From the NCBI GenBank assembly GCA_002083405.1, contig LVWT01000024.1:1-57497 (forward strand): 57,497 nucleotides of DNA, read 5' to 3'. The notes under the pieces are model-generated. The model did not search any database and had not been told where the DNA came from. It worked only from the letters and a program-made list of their open reading frames with translations. Position numbers and translations under genes: made by a program. Source of the stretch: Nitrospira sp. SG-bin2 (lineage in GTDB: Bacteria > Nitrospirota > Nitrospiria > Nitrospirales > Nitrospiraceae). Of the stretch, positions 25,537 through 35,192 are shown one piece after another; position 1 is the stretch's first letter; each line of letters begins with the position of its first letter.

Positions 25537-26382
25537 ATGAAAGCCGTCGTTGGAATCGATGGGTCAAAGTATGGGGATTGGGCGTTGGAATGGGTGGCGA
25601 AACTGCCGCTGAAGGCGGCCCCAAGTATCGTCGGGGTGCATGGCCTCGATACTCAGACTGTACCGACATCGTTGATCACACATCCGTCTGTGAGCGGGAA
25701 TGAGCCGGATGAGGGCGAGGTCATTCACTTCCTTGAATCCCAGGCCAAGCAAGTGGTGGCGTATTCGGGGCAGCGCATGAAGGCACTCGGGTTGAAAGGC
25801 TCGGTGCGTGTGGAGAGGCAAGCGATCGCGAAAGTGCTGCTCAAGCATGCGGGACGCAATGGATTGGTGGTAGTGGGCAGTCGGGGACTGAATGCGCTGG
25901 ACCGGCTCATGATGGGAAGCGTCTCCACTGCCGTGACGATCCATGCGTCCGGTCCTGTGTTGGTGGTGAAAGAGCCGCCGAAGCCGATCCGGCGGATTCT
26001 GTTCGCAACGGACGGTTCTCCCTCCTCAGGCAAAGCGCTGCGATTCCTCACCGGGCAGTTTCAGGTCAAGTCAGCGGCTGATCCGATCGGAATTCTTCTG
26101 GTCCACGTCATGCCGTTTCTGCGGTATACGGTCGTCAAAGAGGCCGGGGAGAAATTACTCGCGCAGGAGGCGGCCAAGCTCGAGAAATCGGGATATCGTG
26201 TCAGGGAGTTTCCAAGAGTGGGGCCGGCAGCGGAGGAAATCTTGAAAGTGGTGGGCCGTGAACAGCCGGATCTGATTGTCATCGGGGCCAAGGGGCGTAG
26301 CGCCGTTGCCGGCTTTCTCCAAGGCAGTGTATCGACCAAGATTGTCCAGCGGAGCGACTGCTCAATCCTGGTTGTACGGTAA
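25537..26382 (+). CDS. tandem universal stress protein (UspA)
   Basis: 281 residues, two Usp domains. MKAVVGIDGSKYG opens the first; GSRGLNALDRLMMGSVS and GAKGRSAVAGFLQGSVS are the ATP-binding motifs. The ATG at 25537 has GGGAGG nine bases upstream; upstream starts lack a good site. It is a distant paralogue of the 20283 protein. Confidence 0.9.
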   Translation: MKAVVGIDGSKYGDWALEWVAKLPLKAAPSIVGVHGLDTQTVPTSLITHPSVSGNEPDEGEVIHFLESQAKQVVAYSGQRMKALGLKGSVRVERQAIAKVLLKHAGRNGLVVVGSRGLNALDRLMMGSVSTAVTIHASGPVLVVKEPPKPIRRILFATDGSPSSGKALRFLTGQFQVKSAADPIGILLVHVMPFLRYTVVKEAGEKLLAQEAAKLEKSGYRVREFPRVGPAAEEILKVVGREQPDLIVIGAKGRSAVAGFLQGSVSTKIVQRSDCSILVVR

Positions 26383-26421
26383 GGGAGGCGTAACGCCTCC
26401 ACAGGAAACGCAGAAAAAGAA

Positions 26422-26454
26422 ACGGCCATGAACTCCGTACAGAGTCATGGCCGT
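26422..26454. terminator. bidirectional terminator
   Basis: ACGGCCATGA and TCATGGCCGT pair perfectly (10 bp) around 13 bases. A-rich DNA (AGAAAAAGAA) on the left and T-rich DNA (CGTTCTTTTC) on the right make it usable from both strands, between the convergent usp and microprotein B genes. Confidence 0.75.
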
Positions 26455-26475
26455 CGTTCTTTTCTCGGGCACAGC

Positions 26476-26556
26476 CTAGGCGCTCTTCTTGTAGACGACC
26501 AGCCCACCGACCAGCAGCCCTACCATTACAATCGCGAACAGTGTCAGCATATCCAT
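26476..26556 (-). CDS. 26-residue membrane microprotein B
   Basis: Begins MDMLTLFAIVMVG and ends VGGLVVYKKSA. AAAGGAGTCGCT directly precedes the ATG. It is paralogous to microprotein A (23804): shared MD start, FA.VM.G.LVGG helix and VVYKKS tail. It lies next to a Usp gene and a terminator. Confidence 0.78.
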   Translation of the reverse strand: MDMLTLFAIVMVGLLVGGLVVYKKSA

Positions 26557-26762
26557 AGCGACTCCTTTGGTTTGGATAACGATGCCCCTCTTGTTCAGAC
26601 TGATTGAGCAACTATCATGCTGAGTTCATGGTGGAGTACCAATTCTTGCAAACGCTGTGTAATGAATGGTTTGTGCAATGCGTATGACCAGCTGAATTCG
26701 AACGCTGTGGAGAATATCCTCAAGACCGTCCAGAACTTTTGACAATAGCGGAGGAAGAGAAG

Positions 26763-27707
26763 CTAAGCCAAATGCTCACGTCCGTGGGGGGTAGTCAGGT
26801 CCTGCTCCGGGCCGAGAGGGACGATGCCGGTTGGATTGATTTCGCCATGGGTCAGGTAGTAATGCCGCTTGATATGGTCGAAGTTCACCGTGTCGGCGAC
26901 ACCGTCAGTTTGATAGAGGTCTTTCAAGTAGCCGAACAGATTCGGGTAGTCGACGATGCGTCTGATGTTGCACTTGAAGTGGCCGTGGTACACAGCATCG
27001 AACCGCACCAGCGTCACGAACAAGCGCCAATCGGTTTCGACGAATGTCGTGCCGAATAGGAAGCGCCGGTTTGCAAGCCGCGCATCGAGCAGATCCAGTG
27101 CGTCAAACAGCTGCCGTACGGCCCGTTCATAGGCCCGCTGCGACGTGGCGAATCCTGCCCGATAGACTCCATCGTTCACGTTTTCGTAGACGAAGCGGTT
27201 GAGTTCGTCGATGTCCTGGCGCCGTGCTTCCGGATACAGGTCGAGCTGACTGTCTGTGAAACGATCGAACTCGCTATTGAAGATTCTCATCAGATCGTCA
27301 TCGGAGTTGGTGACGATGCGTTTGGTGAACCGGTCCCACAACACCGGTACGGTGACGCGCCCTCGATAGTGCGGATCAGTCGCTTCATAGGCCTCGCGGA
27401 GAAAGTGGAATCCATTGATGGGATCGAGCGAATGGCCGGACCCTTCGCGAAACGCCCAGCCCTGCTCGTCACGAATCGGGTCCACGACCGTCATCCCGAT
27501 GACTTCTTCGAGTTTCTTCAGCTTGCGTACGATGATCGTACGGTGAGCCCAGGGGCATGCCCACGATACATACAGGTGATAGCGGTCTGGCGAGGAAGGA
27601 AATCCGGAACTGTCGTCAGCGGTGACCCAGCCTCGGAATGCATCCGATTGCCGGGTGAATTCACCGGCCTTGGATTGCTCGTTGGGAAACTGTGCCCGGA
27701 CATCCAT
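26763..27707 (-). CDS. glutathionyl-hydroquinone reductase (GST-like)
   Basis: 314 residues. The catalytic site SWACPWAHRT is the CPWA motif of the YqjG/ECM4 (omega/xi GST) family, with VTNSDDDLMRIFNSEFD and FVTLVRFDAVYHGHFKCN typical of this family. It reduces glutathionyl-hydroquinones using glutathione. Weak ribosome site. Stand-alone gene; divergent from the cusB gene. Confidence 0.92.
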   Translation of the reverse strand: MDVRAQFPNEQSKAGEFTRQSDAFRGWVTADDSSGFPSSPDRYHLYVSWACPWAHRTIIVRKLKKLEEVIGMTVVDPIRDEQGWAFREGSGHSLDPINGFHFLREAYEATDPHYRGRVTVPVLWDRFTKRIVTNSDDDLMRIFNSEFDRFTDSQLDLYPEARRQDIDELNRFVYENVNDGVYRAGFATSQRAYERAVRQLFDALDLLDARLANRRFLFGTTFVETDWRLFVTLVRFDAVYHGHFKCNIRRIVDYPNLFGYLKDLYQTDGVADTVNFDHIKRHYYLTHGEINPTGIVPLGPEQDLTTPHGREHLA

Positions 27708-27941
27708 AAAGAGAACCGTCGTTCTTCCGTTGTCAGTATCTCACAGATAGATGCTGGTGGCGTCGAAAGTTATTCAGTTCCTGTCCCATTTCACCACGGT
27801 GCGAGTTCGAGACCGTAGCAAAAGGCTACAGGCACCAACCTGTTCACCAAGAAAATCGCTGTTTTGTGGGGCATGGCCCATGCTCAATAGTTGAGGGAGG
27901 TATGGGTGCGTGTGGGCTTCGAGGAGGGACTGGGAACAGTG

Positions 27942-29159
27942 ATGGTGGATGGTATTCGGCTGAGACGAAGCACAAGTGGAGCTTCGGCGCGTCGGCTTTC
28001 GGCAAGTTTCCTGATCTGCCTCATGCTGATCGGGATCGTTGCTTGTGAGAGCAAACAGCCGGATTCCTCCGTCGGCAAACAGGACGCACCCTCCGCCCAA
28101 TCAGGGCTTTTGCGTCTGACGCCTGAAGAGTCCTCCCGGATGGAGCTGGAACTCGCGCCAGTCGGGGAGGGGCAACTGCGCACACATCGTGAGTTTCCCG
28201 CCACCGTCCAGGCCAATGAGAACGAATTGGCCGAGGTCACGACCCTCATCCGCGGGCGTGTGGTCAAAGTCCATGTGGATGTCGGCCAGGACGTCAAGAA
28301 GGGGGCCTTGCTGGCGGTGCTCCACAGTATGGACCTTGGAGTAGCGGAGGGGGATTACCTGAAAGCTGCGGCAAGGCTACATGAAGCGGAACTGGCGCAC
28401 GCACGGGCCAAGGAGCTGTATGAAAACAAAGCCGTGAGCCTGGCCGAACTGCTGCGGCGCGAAGCTGCCATGAGAACGGCACAGGCCGAAGCGCGTGAGA
28501 CGAAAAACCGTCTGGAACTGCTTGGAGTGACGCCGGATGAGATTGACCGGCTGGATCGGCAACATACGATCAAGGCCGATGTACCCTTACGCTCGCCGTT
28601 CGAGGGCCGGATCATCATGCGCAATATTACGCGAGGCGAGGTGGTCGAAACGCACCAAAAATTCTTCACCGTGGCTAATCTGACCCATGTCTGGGTGGTC
28701 GGCAACGTGCCGGAGAAGGACGTCCGATTTATCCGCAAGGACCAGAAAGTCGATGTGGTCCTCGCCGCCTATCCTCATGCCATTTTTTCAGGCGCGATCA
28801 CCTACATCGGAGACACGCTCGATCCGGCTACCCGTACGATGCGGCTTCGAGTGACAGTGCCGAATCCCGATCGGCTGCTGAAGCCGGAGATGTTCGCGGT
28901 GATTCGTGTCTATGCGGCGTCGAGTCCGGATGAACTGAGCCTGCCGATAGAGGCCGTTCAAAACGGGCCGGCCGGCACGATGGTATTCGTGCAGCGCGGG
29001 CCGGGGGAATTCGAAGCGCGGGCGGTCACGTTGGGAGACGAGCAGGGAGACCTGGTGCAGGTGCTGGGCGGAGTGCGCGCCGGCGAGCTCGTTGTGACGA
29101 AGGGTTCCTTCGCCCTCAAATCCGAGATGGAACGGCACAAGATCGAGCCGGCGCTATGA
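27942..29159 (+). CDS. CusB/CzcB-type membrane-fusion lipoprotein
   Basis: About 405 residues. Lipobox LMLIGIVAC. Membrane-fusion adaptor layout: barrel-sandwich halves (GRVVKVHVDVGQDVKKGALL and SPFEGRIIMRNITRGEVV), a helical hairpin (about 140-185) and a beta-barrel (PEKDVRFIRKDQKVDV). It lacks the N-terminal Met-rich metal motif of E. coli CusB. The start at 27942 follows GGGA and GAGGAGGG; an upstream TTG is unlikely. The stop overlaps the next gene (ATGA). Confidence 0.87.
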   Translation: MVDGIRLRRSTSGASARRLSASFLICLMLIGIVACESKQPDSSVGKQDAPSAQSGLLRLTPEESSRMELELAPVGEGQLRTHREFPATVQANENELAEVTTLIRGRVVKVHVDVGQDVKKGALLAVLHSMDLGVAEGDYLKAAARLHEAELAHARAKELYENKAVSLAELLRREAAMRTAQAEARETKNRLELLGVTPDEIDRLDRQHTIKADVPLRSPFEGRIIMRNITRGEVVETHQKFFTVANLTHVWVVGNVPEKDVRFIRKDQKVDVVLAAYPHAIFSGAITYIGDTLDPATRTMRLRVTVPNPDRLLKPEMFAVIRVYAASSPDELSLPIEAVQNGPAGTMVFVQRGPGEFEARAVTLGDEQGDLVQVLGGVRAGELVVTKGSFALKSEMERHKIEPAL

Positions 29160-32100
29160 TCGCTTCTCTGCTGGAATTTTCCTTGCGGCAACGGATTCTG
29201 GTCATCGGCCTGGCCTGTCTCCTGTCCGTTGTCGGCCTCTTTGCCTTTCAGTCGATTCCGATCGATGCCTACCCCGACGTGACCAATATTCAAGTGCAGG
29301 TGCTGACCGACGCGCCGGGTCTCTCACCGGTCGAAGTCGAGCGATTCATCACCTATCCGATCGAGCTTCAGATGACCGGCCTGCCTGGTCTTGCAGAGAT
29401 CCGCTCACTTTCCAAATTTGCACTTTCTCAAATCACGGTGGTGTTTCAAGACGACGTGGATATCTACTTTGCTCGACAGTTGGTCCTCGAACGGATCATG
29501 GCGGCAAAGGAGCGATTGCCAGAGGGGCTGGAACCGGTGATGGCCCCCGTCACAACGGGGCTGGGTGAGGTCTATCACTATTATTTCGAAGGGCCCCATG
29601 CGACGGCGACCGATTCACAGGTTGTCGAGAGGGAATTGATGGATCAGCGCACCATGCAGGAGTGGGTCCTGCGCCCTCAGCTGAAGAGCGTACCGGGCGT
29701 GATCGATGTGAACGGCATGGGCGGGTTTGTGAAGCAGTATCAGGTCCTGGTTGATCCGGCCAAGCTGCGCAAGTTCGACTTGACGTTCCAGCAGATCTAC
29801 GAGGCAGTGGTGAAGAACAACGCCAATGTCGGGGGCAACGTGCTGGAGCGTCATGCCGAACGCTCGATCGTTCGAGGGCTTGGGTTGATCAGGACCGTTA
29901 GTGATATCGAATCCATAATCGTGAAAGAGGTCGGTGGCACGCCGGTGTTTGTCCGGGATGTCGGTGAAGTTCGTATTGGCCACGCCGTTCGTCATGGCGC
30001 GGTGGTCCTCAATGGGGAGCGGGAAGTCGTCATAGGAACAGTGCTCATGCTTCGTGGAGGCAATGCCCGTCAGGTGGTTGAGGCAGTTAAGACGAAGGTA
30101 GAGGATTTGCAACAAAGCAATATTCTTCCGGGAGGCACAAGGCTGATCCCCTTTTACGATCGCATCGAACTGGTGAATGCCGCCATTCACACGGTGCGTG
30201 ACGCGTTGATCGAAGGCATTGTGCTGGTGATCTTCATCTTCTTTTTCTTCCTCGGCCATGTCCGCAGCGCCATCATTGTAACAGTGACGTTGATCGTCAC
30301 TCCGCTTGTCACGTTCATCCTGATGGAGCGGTTCGGGCTCTCGGCAAATTTAATGACGCTTGGTGGGCTGGCGATTGCCATTGGCGAGATCGCCGACGGG
30401 TCCCTTGTCGTCGTGGAGAACGCCTATCGGCATCTCGCACAACACAGCGGCGCGTCGCAGGAAAGCAGGTTCAGCGTCATTCTTCATGCGACGAAGGAAG
30501 TCGGTCGACCGATCCTGTTCGGCATTCTGATCATCAGCGTCGTCTTCCTGCCGCTCATGACGCTGCAAGGAATGGAAGGCAAGATGTTCGCGCCGCTGGC
30601 CTACACGCTGGTGATCGCACTCTTGGCCTCGGTCGTGGTGACACTGACCCTGTCGCCGGTGCTGGTGTCTCTACTCTTGCGCGGAGACCATCCCGAAGAG
30701 ACGCGCGTGACGCGCTGGATGAAACAAGGCTACCTGCCGGTGTTGCAATGGACGCTCCGGCACCGCGGCCTCATCCTGACATGTTCAACAGCGATCGTGC
30801 TGTGCAGCCTTGCCCTCGTTCCGTTCGTGGGGCGGGAATTCATTCCACTCCTTGAGGAAGGGTCCCTGACCCCCCAAGTCGTGAAGCTGCCGAGTGTGTC
30901 ACTTCCTGAGTCCATCGAGATGGAGAAACAGACGCAAAAGGCTATGCTCGAATTTCCCGAAGTGAAGATGGCCGTGAGCAGGATTGGACGGGCCGAGATT
31001 CCCTACCACCCTGAAGATCTGTATGAGAGCGATCCGATTGTGTCATTGCACGACCGGAGTACCTGGAAAACGGCGGCGACGCAGTCGCAACTGACCGATG
31101 CCATCAGGAAAAGGCTGGCGGAGATTCCCGGCATCTCCGTCCTCATGAGCCAGCCGATTCAAGAGCGGGTAGACGAGCTGATTTCCGGCATCAGGACGCA
31201 ATGCGCCATCAAGCTGTTCGGAGACGATCTCGACGTGCTCCGCGACAAGGCGCAGGAGATTGCCTCCTTGATACAACAAATCAATGGTGTCAAAGATATC
31301 AAGGTTGAACAGGTCGCTGGACAGCCCTACCTCATTATCGACATTGATCGGCAAAAGATCGCCCGTTTCGGTATCAACGTGGCGGACGTGCAGGAGATCG
31401 TCACCACCGCGATCGGTGGGAAAGCGGCGACGCAGGTGTATGAAGGTGAGCGCCGGTTTCAGCTCACCCTGAGATTTCCGGAGCCGTACAGGAACAGCGT
31501 TGCCACCATAGGAGAAATCCGTGTCAAGTCTCCTTCCGGTGCGCTCATTCCCATGAGAGACTTGGCCACGATCGAAATGCGTGAAGGCCCGGCTCGTATC
31601 AGTCGAGAGCATGTGAATCGCCGTATCTACATCGGCTTCAACGTCGTCGGCCGGGACATCGGCGGTGTCGTGGATGAAGGGCGCGCCAAGTTGGCGGCAC
31701 AACTTCACTTACCGCAAGGGTATAGCGTTGTGTGGGGCGGGGCGTTCGAAAACATGGAGCGGGCTAACGCGCGGTTGATGATCGTCGTGCCGATCACACT
31801 GGGCCTTGTCTTCTTTCTCCTGTTTTGGGCCTTTCATTCTCTCCGCTATGCCACTTTGATTATCCTCAATCTCCCCTTCGCGTTGATCGGCGGCGTCGTG
31901 TCGCTCTGGCTGAGCGGGCAGTACTTGAGCGTGCCGGCATCCATCGGCTTTATCGAACTCTTCGGTTTGGCAGTCGGAAACGGGATTGTACTGGTCTCGT
32001 ATATCAATCAGTTGCGTCATGAAGGGACACAGACAGACGAGGCGATCATCACCGGTTGCAGCCTGCGCCTTCGACCAGTCGTGATGACGATGATGACGAC

Positions 32101-32287
32101 GTTGCTCGGGCTTCTGCCGCTGGCGCTGGCGCAAGGGATCGGGGCCGAGGTACAGCGGCCGCTCGCCAGCGTCGTCATCGGCGGACTCTTCACGTCAACG
32201 GTGCTGACGCTTGTCGTACTCCCCGCGCTCTATAGCATGTTCGCGGGGCGTGAGGTGGGGAAAGAGGAGGCGCCGCAATGGGTGTGA
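29156..32287 (+). CDS. CusA/CzcA-type heavy-metal RND efflux pump
   Basis: 1043 residues. HME-RND pump of the inner membrane. N-terminal helix, YPDVTNIQVQVLTDAPGLSP, a large periplasmic loop, the TM4 motif GEIADGSLVVVENAYRHL with the proton-relay Asp and Glu of metal pumps, and a second half with the same fold. It exports a metal cation (Cu/Ag, Co/Zn/Cd); the metal cannot be read from sequence. Coupled to the adaptor gene; no outer-membrane channel follows here, though a TolC-like gene lies at 56854. Confidence 0.92.
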   Translation: MIASLLEFSLRQRILVIGLACLLSVVGLFAFQSIPIDAYPDVTNIQVQVLTDAPGLSPVEVERFITYPIELQMTGLPGLAEIRSLSKFALSQITVVFQDDVDIYFARQLVLERIMAAKERLPEGLEPVMAPVTTGLGEVYHYYFEGPHATATDSQVVERELMDQRTMQEWVLRPQLKSVPGVIDVNGMGGFVKQYQVLVDPAKLRKFDLTFQQIYEAVVKNNANVGGNVLERHAERSIVRGLGLIRTVSDIESIIVKEVGGTPVFVRDVGEVRIGHAVRHGAVVLNGEREVVIGTVLMLRGGNARQVVEAVKTKVEDLQQSNILPGGTRLIPFYDRIELVNAAIHTVRDALIEGIVLVIFIFFFFLGHVRSAIIVTVTLIVTPLVTFILMERFGLSANLMTLGGLAIAIGEIADGSLVVVENAYRHLAQHSGASQESRFSVILHATKEVGRPILFGILIISVVFLPLMTLQGMEGKMFAPLAYTLVIALLASVVVTLTLSPVLVSLLLRGDHPEETRVTRWMKQGYLPVLQWTLRHRGLILTCSTAIVLCSLALVPFVGREFIPLLEEGSLTPQVVKLPSVSLPESIEMEKQTQKAMLEFPEVKMAVSRIGRAEIPYHPEDLYESDPIVSLHDRSTWKTAATQSQLTDAIRKRLAEIPGISVLMSQPIQERVDELISGIRTQCAIKLFGDDLDVLRDKAQEIASLIQQINGVKDIKVEQVAGQPYLIIDIDRQKIARFGINVADVQEIVTTAIGGKAATQVYEGERRFQLTLRFPEPYRNSVATIGEIRVKSPSGALIPMRDLATIEMREGPARISREHVNRRIYIGFNVVGRDIGGVVDEGRAKLAAQLHLPQGYSVVWGGAFENMERANARLMIVVPITLGLVFFLLFWAFHSLRYATLIILNLPFALIGGVVSLWLSGQYLSVPASIGFIELFGLAVGNGIVLVSYINQLRHEGTQTDEAIITGCSLRLRPVVMTMMTTLLGLLPLALAQGIGAEVQRPLASVVIGGLFTSTVLTLVVLPALYSMFAGREVGKEEAPQWV

Positions 32288-32296
32288 AGGGGGAAA

Positions 32297-32395
32297 GGGA
32301 GAGGGGCATCGTCGATCCCTTCGCTCGCCGAGGCCGCACGATCAGAATGTGCTCCCTCGATGCGCGCGGTAAGGGATCGACGATGCCCCTCTCCC
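32297..32395. repeat. 99-base element with 25-bp perfect inverted repeats
   Basis: GGGAGAGGGGCATCGTCGAT plus CCCTT at 32297-32321 is the exact reverse complement of 32371-32395; the 49 bases between are unrelated. It could be a strong hairpin terminator for the efflux operon or a small mobile element; no flanking target duplication is seen. Confidence 0.8.
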
Positions 32396-32739
32396 AGTGA
32401 GAAAAATGAAGGGGAGCGATGAAGGCGCCAAGGTGGCGCGATGTCGTCGCACCCTGAAGGTTAGGCTGGTGGGTATGGGATTGCTGTATCGCCATCGACA
32501 GGTTCCCCTGCACGATCGCGTGAGAAAGTGGAAGCGAAGAGACGATGGGATACGACATCAGGATGTGCCCCGCGATGTGCATGGTGTGGGATCACCATCT
32601 GTCCGTCGCCGGAGTGAGGTGGGCACTAATCTTGTATGAGTTTTTCGTGAGCTTGCCGGGCTGGTATGGCTAGTTCTCTTGGCTAGGAGGCGAGGCTGAT
32701 TTCTGAGGGCAATCATAGTCAACCGGGAGGGATCTGTAC
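32396..32739. other. gene-free region upstream of the TPR-FGE gene
   Basis: About 340 bases with no convincing gene or further repeat; a promoter for the 32740 gene is expected here. Confidence 0.35.
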
Positions 32740-34005
32740 ATGAGTGAGAGGCTGATAAGAGTGGCCGTGCTGTGTTTCCTCGTATGTGTCGGGGTGAGCG
32801 CGCAATCCGTGACCGCTCATGCCGCCGGGGCCGGGGAGCAGGACTTTACCAAGGGGGAAGGCCTGCTGAAAAACAAACACTATGCGGAGGCGCGGGCAGC
32901 GTTGGAAGCAGGCCTGCTGAAAGATCCGTCCAATATGCCGGCTCATTTCAACCTGGCCGAGGCCTGTCGAGCCCTGGAAGTCTGGGCCTGCGCAGAGGAA
33001 CATTACGAGACTGCCTTGGAGCTGGATGCCAAATCCGGCCCCACGAAGTCCTATTTGCCGAAAACCAAAGCGAAGGTGTGGCGGTTACGGGAGGAAATGA
33101 CGGTCTGGCGGCTCCTGAACGAGGCGAAGGATCTGCTGGCCGGTGGAAAACTGAAGCAGGCGGAGGAGGTCTTGCACAGCGCCGATGAGCTGGGTCTCAA
33201 CAATGAGCAGCAACCGCTCTATCATCAGCTGCATGCGAAACTTCCACGATCACGATCCACTGCCGCATCGAGACATCCGGTATTTGCGGGATCGGCAGGA
33301 GGTTTGGCGGACACCGATTCGCTGGATATGCAGATGGTGCTGGTGCCGGCCGGCAAGTTCGCGAGGGGAAGCAATCGCGGAGAAGACGAAAAGCCTGTAC
33401 GACAGATCTACCTCAATGCCTTCTACATGGATAAGTTTGAGGTGACGGTGGGACAGTACGCCAGGTATCTGGAAGTGACGGGCATGGAGGAGCCTCCGGA
33501 CTGGAGCATCATGAATCAACCAGAACATCAGAGACGGCCAGTCGTCAATGTGAGCTGGGAGGATGCCGTCAATTACTGTAAGTGGGCCGGCAAGCGTCTG
33601 CCGACTGAGGCGGAGTGGGAAAAGGCCGCGCGGGGAACAGATGGGCGGATTTATCCCTGGGGCAACGAGGCACCCACCAGGCTCCACGCCAATTACGGAA
33701 GAAAGGATTGGGACGACCATCTGGCCTTAGCCCCGGTTGGATCGTTCGAGGCGGGGAAGAGTCCCTACGGTATCTACGACATGGCCGGCAATGCCTGGGA
33801 GTGGGTCTTCGATTGGTACGACCATGACTCTTACGTGACCAGTCTGGAAAAGAACCCCATTGGGCCGGCAAAGGGTGATCAGAAGGTCGTGCGCGGTGGG
33901 TCCTGGCTGTACGTGTCTGATTTCTTGCGGTCTGCGCACCGGTTCAACGCTCAACCGATGAACCGGCATTTCGGCTATGGGTTCCGTTGTTCAAAGACTC
34001 CATAG
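32740..34005 (+). CDS. exported TPR plus formylglycine-enzyme-like domain protein
   Basis: 421 residues. Signal peptide (about 1-29). TPR-like helices (about 32-165) are followed by an FGE-sulfatase-like domain (about 195-420): MVLVPAGKFARGSN, FYMDKFEVTVGQYARYLE, VVNVSWEDAVNYCKWAGKRL, PTEAEWEKAARG, GIYDMAGNAWEWVFDWYD, VRGGSWLY, GYGFRCSKTP. The cysteine pair of true formylglycine-generating enzymes is not present, so it is likely a binding or assembly protein rather than an enzyme. GGGAGGGATC precedes the ATG. Confidence 0.82.
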   Translation: MSERLIRVAVLCFLVCVGVSAQSVTAHAAGAGEQDFTKGEGLLKNKHYAEARAALEAGLLKDPSNMPAHFNLAEACRALEVWACAEEHYETALELDAKSGPTKSYLPKTKAKVWRLREEMTVWRLLNEAKDLLAGGKLKQAEEVLHSADELGLNNEQQPLYHQLHAKLPRSRSTAASRHPVFAGSAGGLADTDSLDMQMVLVPAGKFARGSNRGEDEKPVRQIYLNAFYMDKFEVTVGQYARYLEVTGMEEPPDWSIMNQPEHQRRPVVNVSWEDAVNYCKWAGKRLPTEAEWEKAARGTDGRIYPWGNEAPTRLHANYGRKDWDDHLALAPVGSFEAGKSPYGIYDMAGNAWEWVFDWYDHDSYVTSLEKNPIGPAKGDQKVVRGGSWLYVSDFLRSAHRFNAQPMNRHFGYGFRCSKTP

Positions 34006-34086
34006 TCCGCGCTGTTGTGTTCAGGACCTCATGTCGCACTCGGCAGAAGACTGTAGGCGGGTTGTCCATAAGGAGGAGAACGGCAC

Positions 34087-34572
34087 ATGTTGAAAGAAGT
34101 AACGGGAGACATTTTATTGACCAAGGCCTCAGCGGTGGCGCACGGGGTTGCGCCGAACGACCATTTTGCCAGCGGGTTGGCGTTGTCGCTGAGAGAACAT
34201 TGGCCGGCGATGTACAAGGACTTCCGGCACTACTGCCAGACGGTGACCCCCAAGCCCGGCGAGTTATGGACCTGGGCGGGTGTCGGCGGCGTCCGGGTTG
34301 TGAATCTGTTTACCCAGGAGCCGGCTCCCAGCCACGGAGCCAATCCAGGTCGGGCTACGATCGAGAACGTCAACCACTGCCTGAAGGCCCTGTCCAAGTT
34401 GATCGAAACCGAGAAGATCAACAGTGTCGCGCTACCGCGTTTGGCCACCGGGGTGGGCGGGCTGAAGTGGGACGACGTGAAGCCGTTGATTGACAAACAT
34501 CTCGGCCACCTGCCCATTCCGGTCTATGTGTACACGACGTTCCGATCCGGTGTGAAGGCGAAGGAAGAGTAG
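34087..34572 (+). CDS. macro-domain protein
   Basis: 161 residues. Macro-domain features: EVTGDILLTKASAVAHGVA at the start, a GVRVVNLFTQEP strand, and VALPRLATGVGGLKWDDVKP, the second ADP-ribose-binding loop. It likely removes or binds ADP-ribose or related metabolites. AAGGAGGAGAACGGCAC precedes the ATG. Separate gene; no PARP or NAD partner beside it. Confidence 0.85.
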   Translation: MLKEVTGDILLTKASAVAHGVAPNDHFASGLALSLREHWPAMYKDFRHYCQTVTPKPGELWTWAGVGGVRVVNLFTQEPAPSHGANPGRATIENVNHCLKALSKLIETEKINSVALPRLATGVGGLKWDDVKPLIDKHLGHLPIPVYVYTTFRSGVKAKEE

Positions 34573-34583
34573 GAGGCAGGAGT

Positions 34584-34617
34584 CGGCACCCGCAGCGGAG
34601 TCATCTGCTGCGGGCCG
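34584..34617 (+). terminator. possible hairpin after the macro-domain gene
   Basis: CCCGCAGC and GCTGCGGG pair (8 bp) with a few more flanking pairs after a bulge. No T-run. Confidence 0.4.
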
Positions 34618-34792
34618 ATAGAGGGAATCTCATGGCACTGATCCGGCAGGATCTGTGCGACCGAATCGTCTCAGTGCGGCGAATGCTGCATCCTATGCAG
34701 GTTTTACTATTGATGGTTTTTCGCTGAAGTGTGTCAACGAAAGCATTGTGGTGTTTTCACTCCGCCCACGCCACTCGCCACTGACTTGCTAT

Positions 34793-35182
34793 TCACCGGC
34801 GGGAGACGAGCCAGGGCATAGCGGCGAAGAGGATGAGGCTCAGGTAGTAAGCCGTTCCGGAAACCGGATCTCTATTCAGCATGATGTCCGTGGCAGTCAT
34901 ATCTCGGAGTCCGATGCCGACGGCCAGCTCTCCCGCCAGCATTAAGCTCAGCGCAACTCCACCGATAGCCAAGCGTGGTGCGTTATGGTGAGGTTCAGGG
35001 AAACGCAGGTTGATCCACCGTGCCGCGAGTACTGTTGCGAGCAGCATCAGCGGCATCTCAAGGAGTTCGGCGGTTCTGTGACCGACATAAGGAACGACGA
35101 GCAACTCGCGAAAGGTTCCCAGAACGAATCCTGCCCCGAAGACCAGCAGAAAGTAGACGATGCCCGGCTTGAACGTCTGCAT
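34793..35182 (-). CDS. small integral membrane protein, unrecognised
   Basis: 129 residues and four hydrophobic segments: VYFLLVFGAGFVLGTF, PLMLLATVLAARW, LAIGGVALSLMLAGEL, LSLILFAAMPWLV. No family recognised. It begins ten bases after the methyltransferase gene and is probably co-transcribed with it. Confidence 0.65.
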   Translation of the reverse strand: MQTFKPGIVYFLLVFGAGFVLGTFRELLVVPYVGHRTAELLEMPLMLLATVLAARWINLRFPEPHHNAPRLAIGGVALSLMLAGELAVGIGLRDMTATDIMLNRDPVSGTAYYLSLILFAAMPWLVSRR

Positions 35183-35192
35183 GCTGTTTATG

